Shown in pieces: positions 48,159-56,229 of a DNA stretch of 64,000 nt. Source of the DNA: Paenibacillus sp. S150 (GTDB lineage Bacteria > Bacillota > Bacilli > Paenibacillales > Paenibacillaceae); NCBI RefSeq assembly GCF_019352175.1, contig NZ_JACBYI010000015.1, positions 62,001-126,000 on the forward strand. The letters are read 5' to 3'. The notes under the pieces were generated by a model, which was given only the letters and a program-made list of their open reading frames with translations, did no database searches and was not told the origin of the DNA. Numbering within the stretch: position 1 is the stretch's first letter; every line of letters starts with the position of its first letter. Position numbers and translations under genes: made by a program.

Positions 48159-49700
48159 TTAGAGCTGCTTGTCCTTGTCCGCATGTTTGTATACGGAAGG
48201 CGGAACCCCGACCATTCCCTTGAATTTATCGATAAAATAATCCGTGTTCGAAAATCCGACCTGCTGCGCGATATCCGATATCTTAAGCTGTGTCCGTTTG
48301 AGCAGTCCCTTGGCTGCCTCTATCCGCTTCTCGTTCACATATTCGCTGAAGCTGCGCCCGGTCTCCTTGCGGAACAGCTGTCCCAGGTAGGTTGAATTCA
48401 TATGGAATTTTCTCGCCAGATCCTGAAGCCGCAGCTTCCCCCGAAATTCCAGATCCACATATTGAATGACGTTAAATATCGTGTTCCCTTCATTGGCCTG
48501 CTTCAATTCCGCCAGATAGGCAGCGCTGTCCATACAGAGTCTGTCCACATAACCGCTCAGCAGAAAATAATCGCCAAGCTCTCCGAGACTTCCGTATTCC
48601 GCCTGCAGCCTGCCCATCATCGGGTCGGGATCGCCATTCATCTCCGCGATGTGGCGGCATAGAGTCATTTCCAGATGGGCAACCTTGGCCTGGACCTCCT
48701 CAACCGTAAGCAGCTTCCCGGCAAACTCCGCGAAGGCTTCCCTGACACAGAACTGCAGCTTCGCCGTTTCCCCCGCTTTGACCTTGTTCACCAGTTCTGC
48801 AAAGCCTTCCTCATGGCTTCCCTTGTCCGGCCTGCATTGCTTCAGGTCACTGTAATGGTAAATCCCTCCGCGCTCCCGCCGGTGCTTGAGCTTCCACACC
48901 TCAAGAGTCTGCAGATAACCCTCCCGGATGGATTGAACCCCGGTCAGCCGGTCGCTGACCATGACAGTCACCGGCTCCTGAAGCTGCTCTGCCAATTCCC
49001 TTTGCAGCAGACCGACGGCCTCTTCCAGAGCTTCGGAAGACAGCTTGGCGGACTGTACAATCATTCCGGCCCTGCCCGCCTCGTCCTGAAAGGCATAGCC
49101 CAGCTCCCAGGGAAATCCGGTATCCGGCTGTCTGTCCGCATCAATATTGAAGGCAGCAGCCGCAATTAGAATACACACCAGCTCGGCATCCTGTTCCAGG
49201 TGCAGCACACCCTTCGAGAGCCGCTGCAGCTCTTCGCTGTATTCGCCATGAATGAAACGGACCAGCAGATGGCTCACGATACAGGCCTGCTTTTTCGCGC
49301 GTTCTTTTTCGGAAGCGATTTCATTTCGAATCTGCTGGCTGAGCTCACTTAGCAGAATTCCAATTTCCTCATCGTCAACCGGCTTCAGCAGGTATTGATC
49401 CACCCGCTGGCGCAGAGCCGTTTTCGCATAATCAAAATCATCATATCCGCTTAAAATCACAAAACGCGGCGGCTTAGCCATAACTTCATTCAGCGCGGTG
49501 ATCAGCTCCAGGCCGTTCAACACCGGAATATTAATGTCTGTGAGCACCAAATCCGGCCGAAGCTCCTGGATCATTCTCAGCGCATCCGGGCCGTTCAGCG
49601 CTTCTCCGCACACCTCGAATCCGTACCTGGCCCATTCCACCATCGTCCGCAGACCTTCGAGTACCCACGGCTCATCATCGACAAGCATCACCTTAAGCAC
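48159..49700 (-). CDS. YesN-type response regulator with AraC DNA-binding domain (2)
   Basis: This 513-aa protein has a receiver domain (Asp in DLVLTDINIP at about 55), a helical middle region and a C-terminal AraC domain (KIEAAKGLLKRTQLKISDIA-type helix, then GFSNTDYFIDKFKG). It ends 9 nt before the kinase gene and starts the whole operon. Two regulators with one kinase is unusual; they are clearly different sequences. One may activate the operon and the other a remote target. Confidence 0.92.
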   Translation of the reverse strand: MLKVMLVDDEPWVLEGLRTMVEWARYGFEVCGEALNGPDALRMIQELRPDLVLTDINIPVLNGLELITALNEVMAKPPRFVILSGYDDFDYAKTALRQRVDQYLLKPVDDEEIGILLSELSQQIRNEIASEKERAKKQACIVSHLLVRFIHGEYSEELQRLSKGVLHLEQDAELVCILIAAAAFNIDADRQPDTGFPWELGYAFQDEAGRAGMIVQSAKLSSEALEEAVGLLQRELAEQLQEPVTVMVSDRLTGVQSIREGYLQTLEVWKLKHRRERGGIYHYSDLKQCRPDKGSHEEGFAELVNKVKAGETAKLQFCVREAFAEFAGKLLTVEEVQAKVAHLEMTLCRHIAEMNGDPDPMMGRLQAEYGSLGELGDYFLLSGYVDRLCMDSAAYLAELKQANEGNTIFNVIQYVDLEFRGKLRLQDLARKFHMNSTYLGQLFRKETGRSFSEYVNEKRIEAAKGLLKRTQLKISDIAQQVGFSNTDYFIDKFKGMVGVPPSVYKHADKDKQL

Positions 49701-49819
49701 ATGCCCCGCTCCCTTCCCTAATCATGAAGAGCTGTATCAGCCAAATTATTATTAATTAGACTAGCACAATTGGATTATGTTGTGTACATTAACTGTAACA
49801 AGAAATTGTGTTAACTAAC

Positions 49820-49859
49820 GTAACATTATCATTTACTTTTTGTTTTTTTTCTCTATAAT
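49820..49859 (+). promoter_or_regulatory. Promoter of mpsC-like gene and ubiX, shared with ubiD
   Basis: TTTACT (49832-49837), 16-nt spacer and TATAAT (49854-49859) form a sigma-A promoter. It is preceded by GTAACATTA-TCA (49820-49831). The same block, with one extra base, precedes ubiD at 60061-60101 with the same spacer length. Such conservation upstream of -35 suggests a bound regulator. Confidence 0.7.
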
Positions 49860-49903
49860 TTTCAGTAATAAGGTTTCATTCAAGCGTAAGGGAAGTGAAG
49901 TTC

Positions 49904-50269
49904 TTGACGATTGCCGGGCTTCTTTCATCCAATGATTACAAGAAACGCTTGTCCCGCTGCTATAATGAAGTGCACAAGGAGTTGTATGGAGTCGGGGTGA
50001 CGCAGCTCAAAATTGACGCCGCCGGCGAGTCAATGCTCATGTTTCTGGTGAAGCATCAGCGGGTGACCGCCCTGAAGGCGCTGGAGGAGCGTTATCCTGA
50101 ACTTAAGCAGTCCGTTGATGCCGCGTTGCACCAGGAGTTCAAGCGGCGGATTCAGCAGAAGCTCACCGATGAGCTTAACCTGCCGGTCACAGGAGTACTG
50201 AGGGACTATGATCCCGGTACCAACTGGGCCTGCACGATTGTAATCAGTGAAGCCGTTGCCGGGCAATGA
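49904..50269 (+). CDS. MpsC-like (DUF2294) protein
   Basis: TTG at 49904 follows AAGGGAAG by eight bases and gives 121 aa; a GTG at 49895 would give 124 aa. The sequence has the DUF2294/MpsC pattern: a helix with YNEVHKELYGVG, a short sheet (ESMLMFLVKHQRVTALKALE) and an ending DYDPGTNWACTIVI. MpsC is encoded with a bicarbonate/CO2 uptake system in Staphylococcus, but its own function is unclear. Here it is first in a unit with ubiX and shares its promoter type with ubiD. Confidence 0.7.
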   Translation: MTIAGLLSSNDYKKRLSRCYNEVHKELYGVGVTQLKIDAAGESMLMFLVKHQRVTALKALEERYPELKQSVDAALHQEFKRRIQQKLTDELNLPVTGVLRDYDPGTNWACTIVISEAVAGQ

Positions 50270-50298
50270 TGCGGGATTGATCTCGCGGATTTCCCCAG

Positions 50299-50398
50299 AA
50301 GCCGGACCAACATAAGGTTTGCCTGATTTCTGTTCACAGACTGAAGGAAGCCGTTGATTAGAGAACCTTTCTATTTCAACGGCTTCTTTTTGTTTTTT
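50299..50398 (+). ncRNA. Conserved structured leader with terminator, upstream of ubiX
   Basis: This 100-nt stretch matches 60217-60320 upstream of ubiD at roughly 80 percent by eye. It contains CAACATAAGG, a small hairpin TCTG-TTCA-CAGA (50330-50341), and an intrinsic terminator. The terminator stem GAAGCCGTTGA (50347) pairs with TCAACGGCTTC (to 50386), with inner AGAGA/TTTCT pairing, then TTTTTGTTTTTT. GAAGCCG occurs a second time at 50299, allowing alternative pairing. It looks like a transcription attenuator. I do not recognise it as a known riboswitch. Confidence 0.7.
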
Positions 50399-50435
50399 CA
50401 AGTAGAAAATACAATTCGCAAAGGAGCATTTACTT

Positions 50436-50990
50436 ATGAAAATTATCGTTGCCGTTACAGGGGCAAGCGGGTCAATCTACGCCTATTCACTGATCCGCAG
50501 CCTGCACCGGCTTGGCATAGAAGCCTATGTAATTGCCACCGCTGCCGGCGAGAACGTGATGAAATATGAATGTGGCGTGGAGCTGGGGGAAATTGCCGAA
50601 TACGCCACCGTGCTGAACAATAATGACCTGTTCGCTCCCGTCGCCAGCGGCTCATTCAAGACGGACGGCATGGTGATTGTTCCCTGCTCCATGAACACCC
50701 TGGGCGCTATTGCGAACGGCATGGGCGACACGCTGCTCAGCCGGGCGGCCAGTGTTGTGCTCAAGGAGAAGCGCCGTCTGATTATAGTGCCGCGCGAGAC
50801 CCCGCTGCACCTGATCCACCTGGAGAATATGCTGCGGGCCGCCCGTGCGGGGGCGGACATCATGCCCGCTTCTCCCGGCTTCTACAATCACCCCAAGGAA
50901 ATCTGGGAGCTGGTGAATTTCATGAATGCACGCGTCCTCGATGCCCTGGGCATCGAGCATGAGCTGATGAAGCGCTGGGGTGAAGCATAG
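50436..50990 (+). CDS. ubiX: Flavin prenyltransferase UbiX
   Basis: This 184-aa enzyme joins dimethylallyl phosphate to reduced FMN to make prenylated FMN, the cofactor of UbiD decarboxylases. The FMN motif VTGASGSIYAY (residues 6-16), VASGSF, VPCSMNTLG (about 89) and ETPLHLIHLENM (about 119) are all present and the length is normal. AAAGGAG precedes the ATG. A terminator-containing leader lies between the mpsC-like gene and ubiX, so expression is probably controlled by attenuation. The partner decarboxylase gene is 10 kb downstream at 60399. Confidence 0.95.
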   Translation: MKIIVAVTGASGSIYAYSLIRSLHRLGIEAYVIATAAGENVMKYECGVELGEIAEYATVLNNNDLFAPVASGSFKTDGMVIVPCSMNTLGAIANGMGDTLLSRAASVVLKEKRRLIIVPRETPLHLIHLENMLRAARAGADIMPASPGFYNHPKEIWELVNFMNARVLDALGIEHELMKRWGEA

Positions 50991-51014
50991 GGGGCGGCGC
51001 TGACGTCCAACCGA

Positions 51015-51064
51015 AACAGGGAAGCCCGCAGCCTGCTTGGCATGGCTGCGGACTTCCCTGTTCT
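51015..51064. terminator. Terminator of ubiX
   Basis: CAGGGAAGCCCGCAGCC (from 51017) pairs with GGCTGCGGACTTCCCTG (to 51060) with one mismatch, followed by TTCTTAT. It is 27 nt after the ubiX stop. The stretch from here to 51314 holds no recognised element. Confidence 0.8.
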
Positions 51065-51314
51065 TATAAGAGATAAGACTGTATAAGCTCCGTGCGGTCT
51101 ATGATTTGCTGTTCACGCTAAGAACCTATCCCAAAATAAGTTATCGGGAATGAACGGATTGTACGCTTCTCCAAACGATCTGTGCGCAGGCGAAATGAAG
51201 CGAGGCTTCATAGTTCCGTGCCGGCAGCTCCCTTCCCAACACTTACTTCCACACTCCTTCGCTTACTCTTTCTCGCTGTGTGAGATTATTCGCAAGATTA
51301 CTGCCGCGTGCCTC

Positions 51315-51824
51315 GAAATAACGGCAGAATTGCCGTTGTTGAGGCGAAGTTGAGCCGTGCGCACCGAAATAACGGCACAATTGCCGTTGTTGAGGCGAAG
51401 CTGGCCAGGGCTCAACGAAATAACGGCACAATTGCCGTTGTTGAGGCGGAGCTGGCCAGGGCTCAACGAAATAACGGCAGAATTGCCGTTGTTGAGGCGG
51501 AGCTGGCCAGGGCTCAACGAAATAACGGCACAATTGCCGTTGTTGGGGCGGAGCTGGCCCGGGCTCAACGAAATAACGGCACAATTGCCGTTGTTGGGGC
51601 GGAGCTGGCCCGGGCTCAACGAAATAACGGCACAATTGCCGTTGTTGAGGCGGAGCTGGCCAGGGCTCAACGAAATAACGGCACAATTGCCGTTGTTAAG
51701 GCGAAGCTGGCCAGGGCTCAACGAAATAACGGCACAATTGCCGTTGTTGAGGCGAAGCTGGCCAGGGCTCAACGAAATAACGGCACAATTGCCGTTGTTG
51801 AGGCGAAGCTGGCCAACTCTCATC
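51315..51824. repeat. 51-bp tandem palindromic array, ten units (family 3)
   Basis: Ten units start at 51315 and every 51 bp to 51774. Each begins GAAATAACGGCA, then an AATTGCCGTTGTTG half, so AACGGCA and TGCCGTT form a 7-bp hairpin with a 4-nt loop. The rest of the unit is GAGGCGGAGCTGGCCAGGGC-like with a few variable positions. The reverse complement of the array at 35282-35530 shares the core. It lies at the junction of two convergent operons. Several long open frames across it result from the period of 17 codons and are not genes. Confidence 0.9.
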
Positions 51825-51855
51825 ACCTTATTTATTCTGGAATAGGCACTAAATG

Positions 51856-53253
51856 CTAATGCCGTCCTCCAAGCTCCGCACGAATTTTCAGGAACACCTG
51901 ATAGCTCCGCTCGGCAACCTCCGAAATCGCAATCGGGTGGAAGCCGGGCAGATCCGCATACAGCATGTCATTCAGCGGTGCGGTCCAACTGGCCGGAAGC
52001 CGGGCCGCGCCCAGCTTCGCTCCCATGATGGAGCCGGCCGTGGCACCGTTGCAGTCTGTATCCATTCCGGCAGATACAGCGGCAACTACGGTTTTCTCGA
52101 AGTCATTGCCGCCGTACACAAGCGAGGCCGCGACAATTGCGGCGTTGTTATTGGCATGCACCGGGTCATAATGGCTGAACCGGTCCCATAGCCTGCCGGC
52201 CAGCTCCCGCTCACTGCCCGCTTTCTGTGCGATATCCATGCCCTGCCGCACATCCTCGGCCAGCCTGCAAGTCTGCGGAATTTCGCTCAGGCCAATCTCC
52301 ACAATCCGCTCGTTGTCCAGCCCGGCGAACGCAGCGGAGATCATCGCTGCATTGAACATCTCGCCGTAAATTCCGTTCTTCACATGGGAGAAGGATGCAT
52401 CCCGCCAGCCCAGCTCAGCGGCGAGCTCGGGATTGCCTGCCGCTCCGTAGGCCAAGCCGTCCGCACGGATAGCTGCGCCGATCCATTCACGGTACGGATT
52501 CAGGTGCATCCGAACCCTCTCCTGCCGCAGTGTCCAGTCCTCGGGCTTATCTCCGTGCAGATGGGAGGTTTCCCCGGCAAAATTCATGTAGGCCTGCGTC
52601 TCCGCCGTGCATACCTGGCTGTAGGTCAGATGCCCGTGCCACAGCTTGCCGATGTCCCATGAATCCCAGTCCAGCCCCTTTTGCTCCAGCAGCAGCAGAC
52701 CCAGGACGGTATACCGGATATCATCATCGCTCTCCATGTACCTGATCTTCTCCCGGGTGCTTGTGAATGACCAGCCGCTTAAGGCCAGGCCGTATTCCTC
52801 CTCCGCCGTGGAATGCTCCGGAGTGTAGCCCGTAATCGGCCAGGCATCCGCGCCGCGGAACCACAGCTCGATGTTCTCCCAGCCTGGGCGGCCGTCCTTC
52901 CCGTACAGATAATCCCAATACTCCAGCGGCTTGCCCAGCGCACAGCCGACGCTCCTGCCGAGCCAGGCTCCATAGAATCTGTCTCTCCACTGCTCCGGAG
53001 TCCACTCCACCGCAAGCCTGCGCGGCCCTTCCGGGCGCAGCCGTCTGATCGCCGCGAGGTCCGACGGCTCCCGGTACGGGAAGTCTGCTGCCACATCCAG
53101 TGACATTAACTCCCGGTACACTTCCATAAGCTTCCCTTCATCGCCTCCGGCAGCGGCAAGCTTCTCTGCCAGGCTGCCGGTCCGGCAGCCCTCCTCTATA
53201 CGCTGCAGCAGCTCCAGCCGCACCGTCTCCTGCAGCCGTTCCCAGCCTGCCAT
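51856..53253 (-). CDS. ADP-ribosylglycohydrolase-family protein with N-terminal extension
   Basis: The 465-aa protein has the ARH/DraG-type pattern: DRFYGAWLGRSVGCALGKPLE (about 90), ESDDDIRYTVLGL (about 175), and the metal-binding GMDTDCNGATAGSIMGAKLG near the C-terminus (about 395). It is longer than the usual 300 aa by a helical N-terminus (residues 1-85). Such enzymes cleave N- or O-glycosidic bonds to ADP-ribose or related ribosyl groups. It begins 3 nt after the nucleoside hydrolase gene and is last in the nucleoside-uptake operon, which suggests a role on imported ribosylated compounds rather than protein repair. Confidence 0.85.
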   Translation of the reverse strand: MAGWERLQETVRLELLQRIEEGCRTGSLAEKLAAAGGDEGKLMEVYRELMSLDVAADFPYREPSDLAAIRRLRPEGPRRLAVEWTPEQWRDRFYGAWLGRSVGCALGKPLEYWDYLYGKDGRPGWENIELWFRGADAWPITGYTPEHSTAEEEYGLALSGWSFTSTREKIRYMESDDDIRYTVLGLLLLEQKGLDWDSWDIGKLWHGHLTYSQVCTAETQAYMNFAGETSHLHGDKPEDWTLRQERVRMHLNPYREWIGAAIRADGLAYGAAGNPELAAELGWRDASFSHVKNGIYGEMFNAAMISAAFAGLDNERIVEIGLSEIPQTCRLAEDVRQGMDIAQKAGSERELAGRLWDRFSHYDPVHANNNAAIVAASLVYGGNDFEKTVVAAVSAGMDTDCNGATAGSIMGAKLGAARLPASWTAPLNDMLYADLPGFHPIAISEVAERSYQVFLKIRAELGGRH

Positions 53254-53256
53254 GCG

Positions 53257-54213
53257 CTATTTCTCTCCCGCCGCAAGCTCAAGCTCCCGGTCGAGTCTTT
53301 TCAGCGAATCAAACAGCAGCCGGATAAAGGCTTCCCGGTCTATCCCCAGCAGCACCTCTGTATTCGCGGCATGCCCAGGCCTCTTGCGCCGGTCGGCAAC
53401 CGTCATCCCCCGGGTGAGCTTGCCTCCGGTCTCCACGGTCACGTACAGCTGCTCCGATTCGAACAGCTCCGGGTGCAGCAGCCAGGCGATGGCGCACGGA
53501 TCATGCAGCGCACTGCCGACATAGCCCATTTTTTTGCCGTAGACCGAATAGAAATCCAGCAGCTCCCCGACCATTACGGACACAGGTCCCCGGTTCTTCA
53601 GCTCCTGAATCTCCTCTTCAAAAATAGCCGCCTTATCCGTTACATCCAGCCCGCTCATCACAATGGGAATCCCGGATTCGAAGACAATACGCGCCGCTTC
53701 CGGGTCTACATAAATATTGAATTCTGCCGCAGCGGTCACATTCCCATAAGCCAGCCCGCCGCCCATCAGCGAAATCTTCCCGATCTTCTCCTTCACCTCG
53801 GGATATGCCGTAATCAGGAGGGCAATATTCGTCAGCGGCGCTGTCGGCACCAGCGTAATCTTCTCTTCGGATGACCGGATGATCTCCAGCATGAATTCAA
53901 CCGCACCCTGCTCAACCGGCTTGAACCTGCCGGCCGGAAGTACGGGGCCATCCATGCCGGATTCGCCATGCGCTTGTTCGCCAGTCACCAGCTTGCCGAG
54001 CAGCGGCGCCGCTGCTCCTTTGGCTACGGGAATATCGGCATTCACAAAGCTGAGCACCTTGAGGGCATTGTCGGTTATTTTATCAAGGATCTGGTTGCCG
54101 CCAACCGTGGTAATTCCCCGGATCTCCAGCTGCTCGGGATGAGCCAGCGCAAGCAGAATGGCAATCGCGTCATCATGCCCCGGATCGCAGTCAATAATGA
54201 TAGGTGTTGGCAT
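53257..54213 (-). CDS. Inosine/uridine-preferring nucleoside hydrolase
   Basis: The 318-aa enzyme has the calcium-binding signature IDCDPGHDDAIA at residues 7-18, a TTVGGN loop and the conserved C-terminal DPCAIAWLL helix (His/Asp region). It hydrolyses nucleosides to base and ribose. AAGGGAGC precedes the ATG. It follows the importer permease gene and precedes the ADP-ribosylglycohydrolase gene, giving a salvage unit. Confidence 0.92.
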   Translation of the reverse strand: MPTPIIIDCDPGHDDAIAILLALAHPEQLEIRGITTVGGNQILDKITDNALKVLSFVNADIPVAKGAAAPLLGKLVTGEQAHGESGMDGPVLPAGRFKPVEQGAVEFMLEIIRSSEEKITLVPTAPLTNIALLITAYPEVKEKIGKISLMGGGLAYGNVTAAAEFNIYVDPEAARIVFESGIPIVMSGLDVTDKAAIFEEEIQELKNRGPVSVMVGELLDFYSVYGKKMGYVGSALHDPCAIAWLLHPELFESEQLYVTVETGGKLTRGMTVADRRKRPGHAANTEVLLGIDREAFIRLLFDSLKRLDRELELAAGEK

Positions 54214-54247
54214 CGTTGTCGCTCCCTTGTAGGTTTATCGTGAAAAA

Positions 54248-55186
54248 CTATTTGGTAGTGGTAGTCTTTAGCTTCTTGTTCTTCTTCCGGGTTTCCGAGA
54301 CCGCGTATATAATCAGGCCGATCACTGTCGCCGCATATGGAAGCGTAGCGATCAGCTCAGCCGGAATCTTCAGCACCTGAAGGGCATTGGAGAGCGCATC
54401 GGCTGCACCGAACAACAGAGAGGTGAGCGCAGTTCCCACTGTCGTGCTCCGGCCCATTGATTCCGCAGCAATCGCAATCCAGCCCCGGCCGGCCACCATA
54501 TCGCGGGTGAAGAGTGACAAATAGCCCATCGACATATAGGCCCCGCCCAGACTGGCGAAGAAGCCGCTGAGCAGCAGCGCGGTATACTGGATTTTGATGA
54601 CACTGACCCCGACCGACCGGGCCGCATGCGGATTCTCGCCTACCGAGCGGATACGCAGCCCCAGCGGTGTGCGGTTCAATAAATAATAGACCACAAGCAC
54701 GGACAGAATGGAGAAATAGGTCAGAATATGGTGTCCCGACAAAATAGGGCCAAGCACCGGAATGTCCCTAAGCAGTGGAATCTGTACACTGGGCAGCACT
54801 TTGCTCGCCAGGGACGTGGACGAACCCTTGTCCCCGCTGAGCAAATACAGAATAAATACCGTGCCGCCCGAAGCGAACATATTAATCGCCACACCGCCGA
54901 GAATGATATGGGTCTTGAATTTCAAGGTGAAAAAAGCCAAAATTCCGGCAATCAGCGTACCCGATAATACGGCGCCCAGCAGCCCAACCCAGGCACTATG
55001 CGTATAGGCGCTTACAATGACACCGGCCAAAGCCGAGACCAGCATAATCCCTTCCATCCCGATGTTGATGATTCCGGCGCGGTTTGAGATCAGTGCGCCC
55101 AGCGCGGCGAACAGGATAGGCGTCGTTACACGCAGCACCGAGAAGGCAAAATCCGTCGTCAGAATGACATTCAGCAGACTGTTCAT
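54248..55186 (-). CDS. nupQ: Nucleoside ABC permease (NupQ/YufQ-like)
   Basis: The ATG at 55186 overlaps the preceding permease stop (ATGA) with GAAGGAAG before it; the longer reading adds 85 residues absent from the family. The 312-aa product has about nine membrane segments and the family hallmark GALISNRAGIINIGMEGIML near residue 32. It forms the transmembrane pair with the preceding gene. Confidence 0.92.
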   Translation of the reverse strand: MNSLLNVILTTDFAFSVLRVTTPILFAALGALISNRAGIINIGMEGIMLVSALAGVIVSAYTHSAWVGLLGAVLSGTLIAGILAFFTLKFKTHIILGGVAINMFASGGTVFILYLLSGDKGSSTSLASKVLPSVQIPLLRDIPVLGPILSGHHILTYFSILSVLVVYYLLNRTPLGLRIRSVGENPHAARSVGVSVIKIQYTALLLSGFFASLGGAYMSMGYLSLFTRDMVAGRGWIAIAAESMGRSTTVGTALTSLLFGAADALSNALQVLKIPAELIATLPYAATVIGLIIYAVSETRKKNKKLKTTTTK

Positions 55187-56229
55187 GCTTCCTTCGCCTC
55201 CTTCAGCAGCATCCGGTTCTTCCAGAACTTGAGGAACTGCTCGGCGGAAATCAGCAGAATAATGACAGCCTGAATGATCGAGATCATCTCGGACGGCACA
55301 TCGGACAGGCGCGCCATCAGATCGGCTCCAATGCGGATATAGGCCAGGAAGAGCGCGGAGGCAATGACGGAGAGCGGATTGTTTTTGGCCAGCATGGCCA
55401 CCAGCGCACCATCCAGGCCGTAGCCCGGCAATGAGGTCCACTGAAAGCGGCTGTACATCCCGAGCACTTCCACCGAGCCGCCCATGCCGGCAATAAACCC
55501 GGCGATCAGGTGAACCAGAATGATTACCCTGGCTGTCTTCATGCCCGAATAACGGGCGAATTCCCGGTTGGCGCCTGTCATCCGCAGCTCATAGCCCCAC
55601 TTGGTCCGGTAGAGAAACAGATGGGCCAGCACGATCAGCACCAGCACAACAATAAGTCCGGTATGAATCCGTGTGCCTGCAAAAAGCTTGCCCAGCTGCG
55701 CGGTCTTTTCGAATTTAAAAGAAACGTTGGCAAAGGCCTTGGCATCCCGCAGATGGTAGTTCAGCAGGTACAGCCCCACCCCAAACAGGATATTATTGAA
55801 CATCAGCGAGGTCACCAGCTCATTGGCGTTCCACCTGGCTTTGAGAATACCGGGGATCGCCGACAGCAGCGCCCCTGCGATGGAGCCGGCGGCAATCGCC
55901 GCCAGCGGATGCAGCCAGCCGTTCAGGCTGAGGTGAATCGCCAGTATAGAGGCCACGACACCGGAGAAATAAAAGATTCCCTCCGCCCCCAGGTTGAACA
56001 TATTGGCCCGGAACAGCAGCGAAACCGCCAGACCCGTGAACATCAGCGGAATGGCCATCTCAATGACATTGCCGATATGCCCCTTGGTGGAGAAAGGCTC
56101 CAGCAGGAAGATGCCTATCGTCTTCACCGGCTGGTCACTGACCAGCGAGATGATCAGAAATGCGATAATCAGCGCAATCACAATGACCGCCGCCGTCCGG
56201 ACAGCCTCAAAATATTTCGCTCTAAACAT
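55183..56229 (-). CDS. nupP: Nucleoside ABC permease (NupP/YufP-like)
   Basis: The ATG at 56229 overlaps the ATPase gene by 8 nt; a 43-codon-longer reading has no ribosome site. The 348-aa product has the family pattern ANMFNLGAEGIFYFSGVVAS near 70 and about nine membrane helices. Confidence 0.91.
   Translation of the reverse strand: MFRAKYFEAVRTAAVIVIALIIAFLIISLVSDQPVKTIGIFLLEPFSTKGHIGNVIEMAIPLMFTGLAVSLLFRANMFNLGAEGIFYFSGVVASILAIHLSLNGWLHPLAAIAAGSIAGALLSAIPGILKARWNANELVTSLMFNNILFGVGLYLLNYHLRDAKAFANVSFKFEKTAQLGKLFAGTRIHTGLIVVLVLIVLAHLFLYRTKWGYELRMTGANREFARYSGMKTARVIILVHLIAGFIAGMGGSVEVLGMYSRFQWTSLPGYGLDGALVAMLAKNNPLSVIASALFLAYIRIGADLMARLSDVPSEMISIIQAVIILLISAEQFLKFWKNRMLLKEAKEA

Noticed and set aside
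49701..49894. Idea that the ubiX and ubiD loci are a recent segmental duplication
   Set aside because: Only promoter block and leader are alike; the genes around them (mpsC-like/ubiX versus araC/ubiD) are unrelated.
51315..51824. Possible CRISPR array
   Set aside because: The whole 51-bp unit is conserved, with no unique spacers of constant length, and no cas genes are present.
51263..51859. Long open frames (up to 187 aa) on both strands across the 51-bp array, looking like repeat proteins
   Set aside because: A 51-bp period keeps every frame open if one unit has no stop. No ribosome site, no codon bias, and changes among units do not favour synonymous positions.
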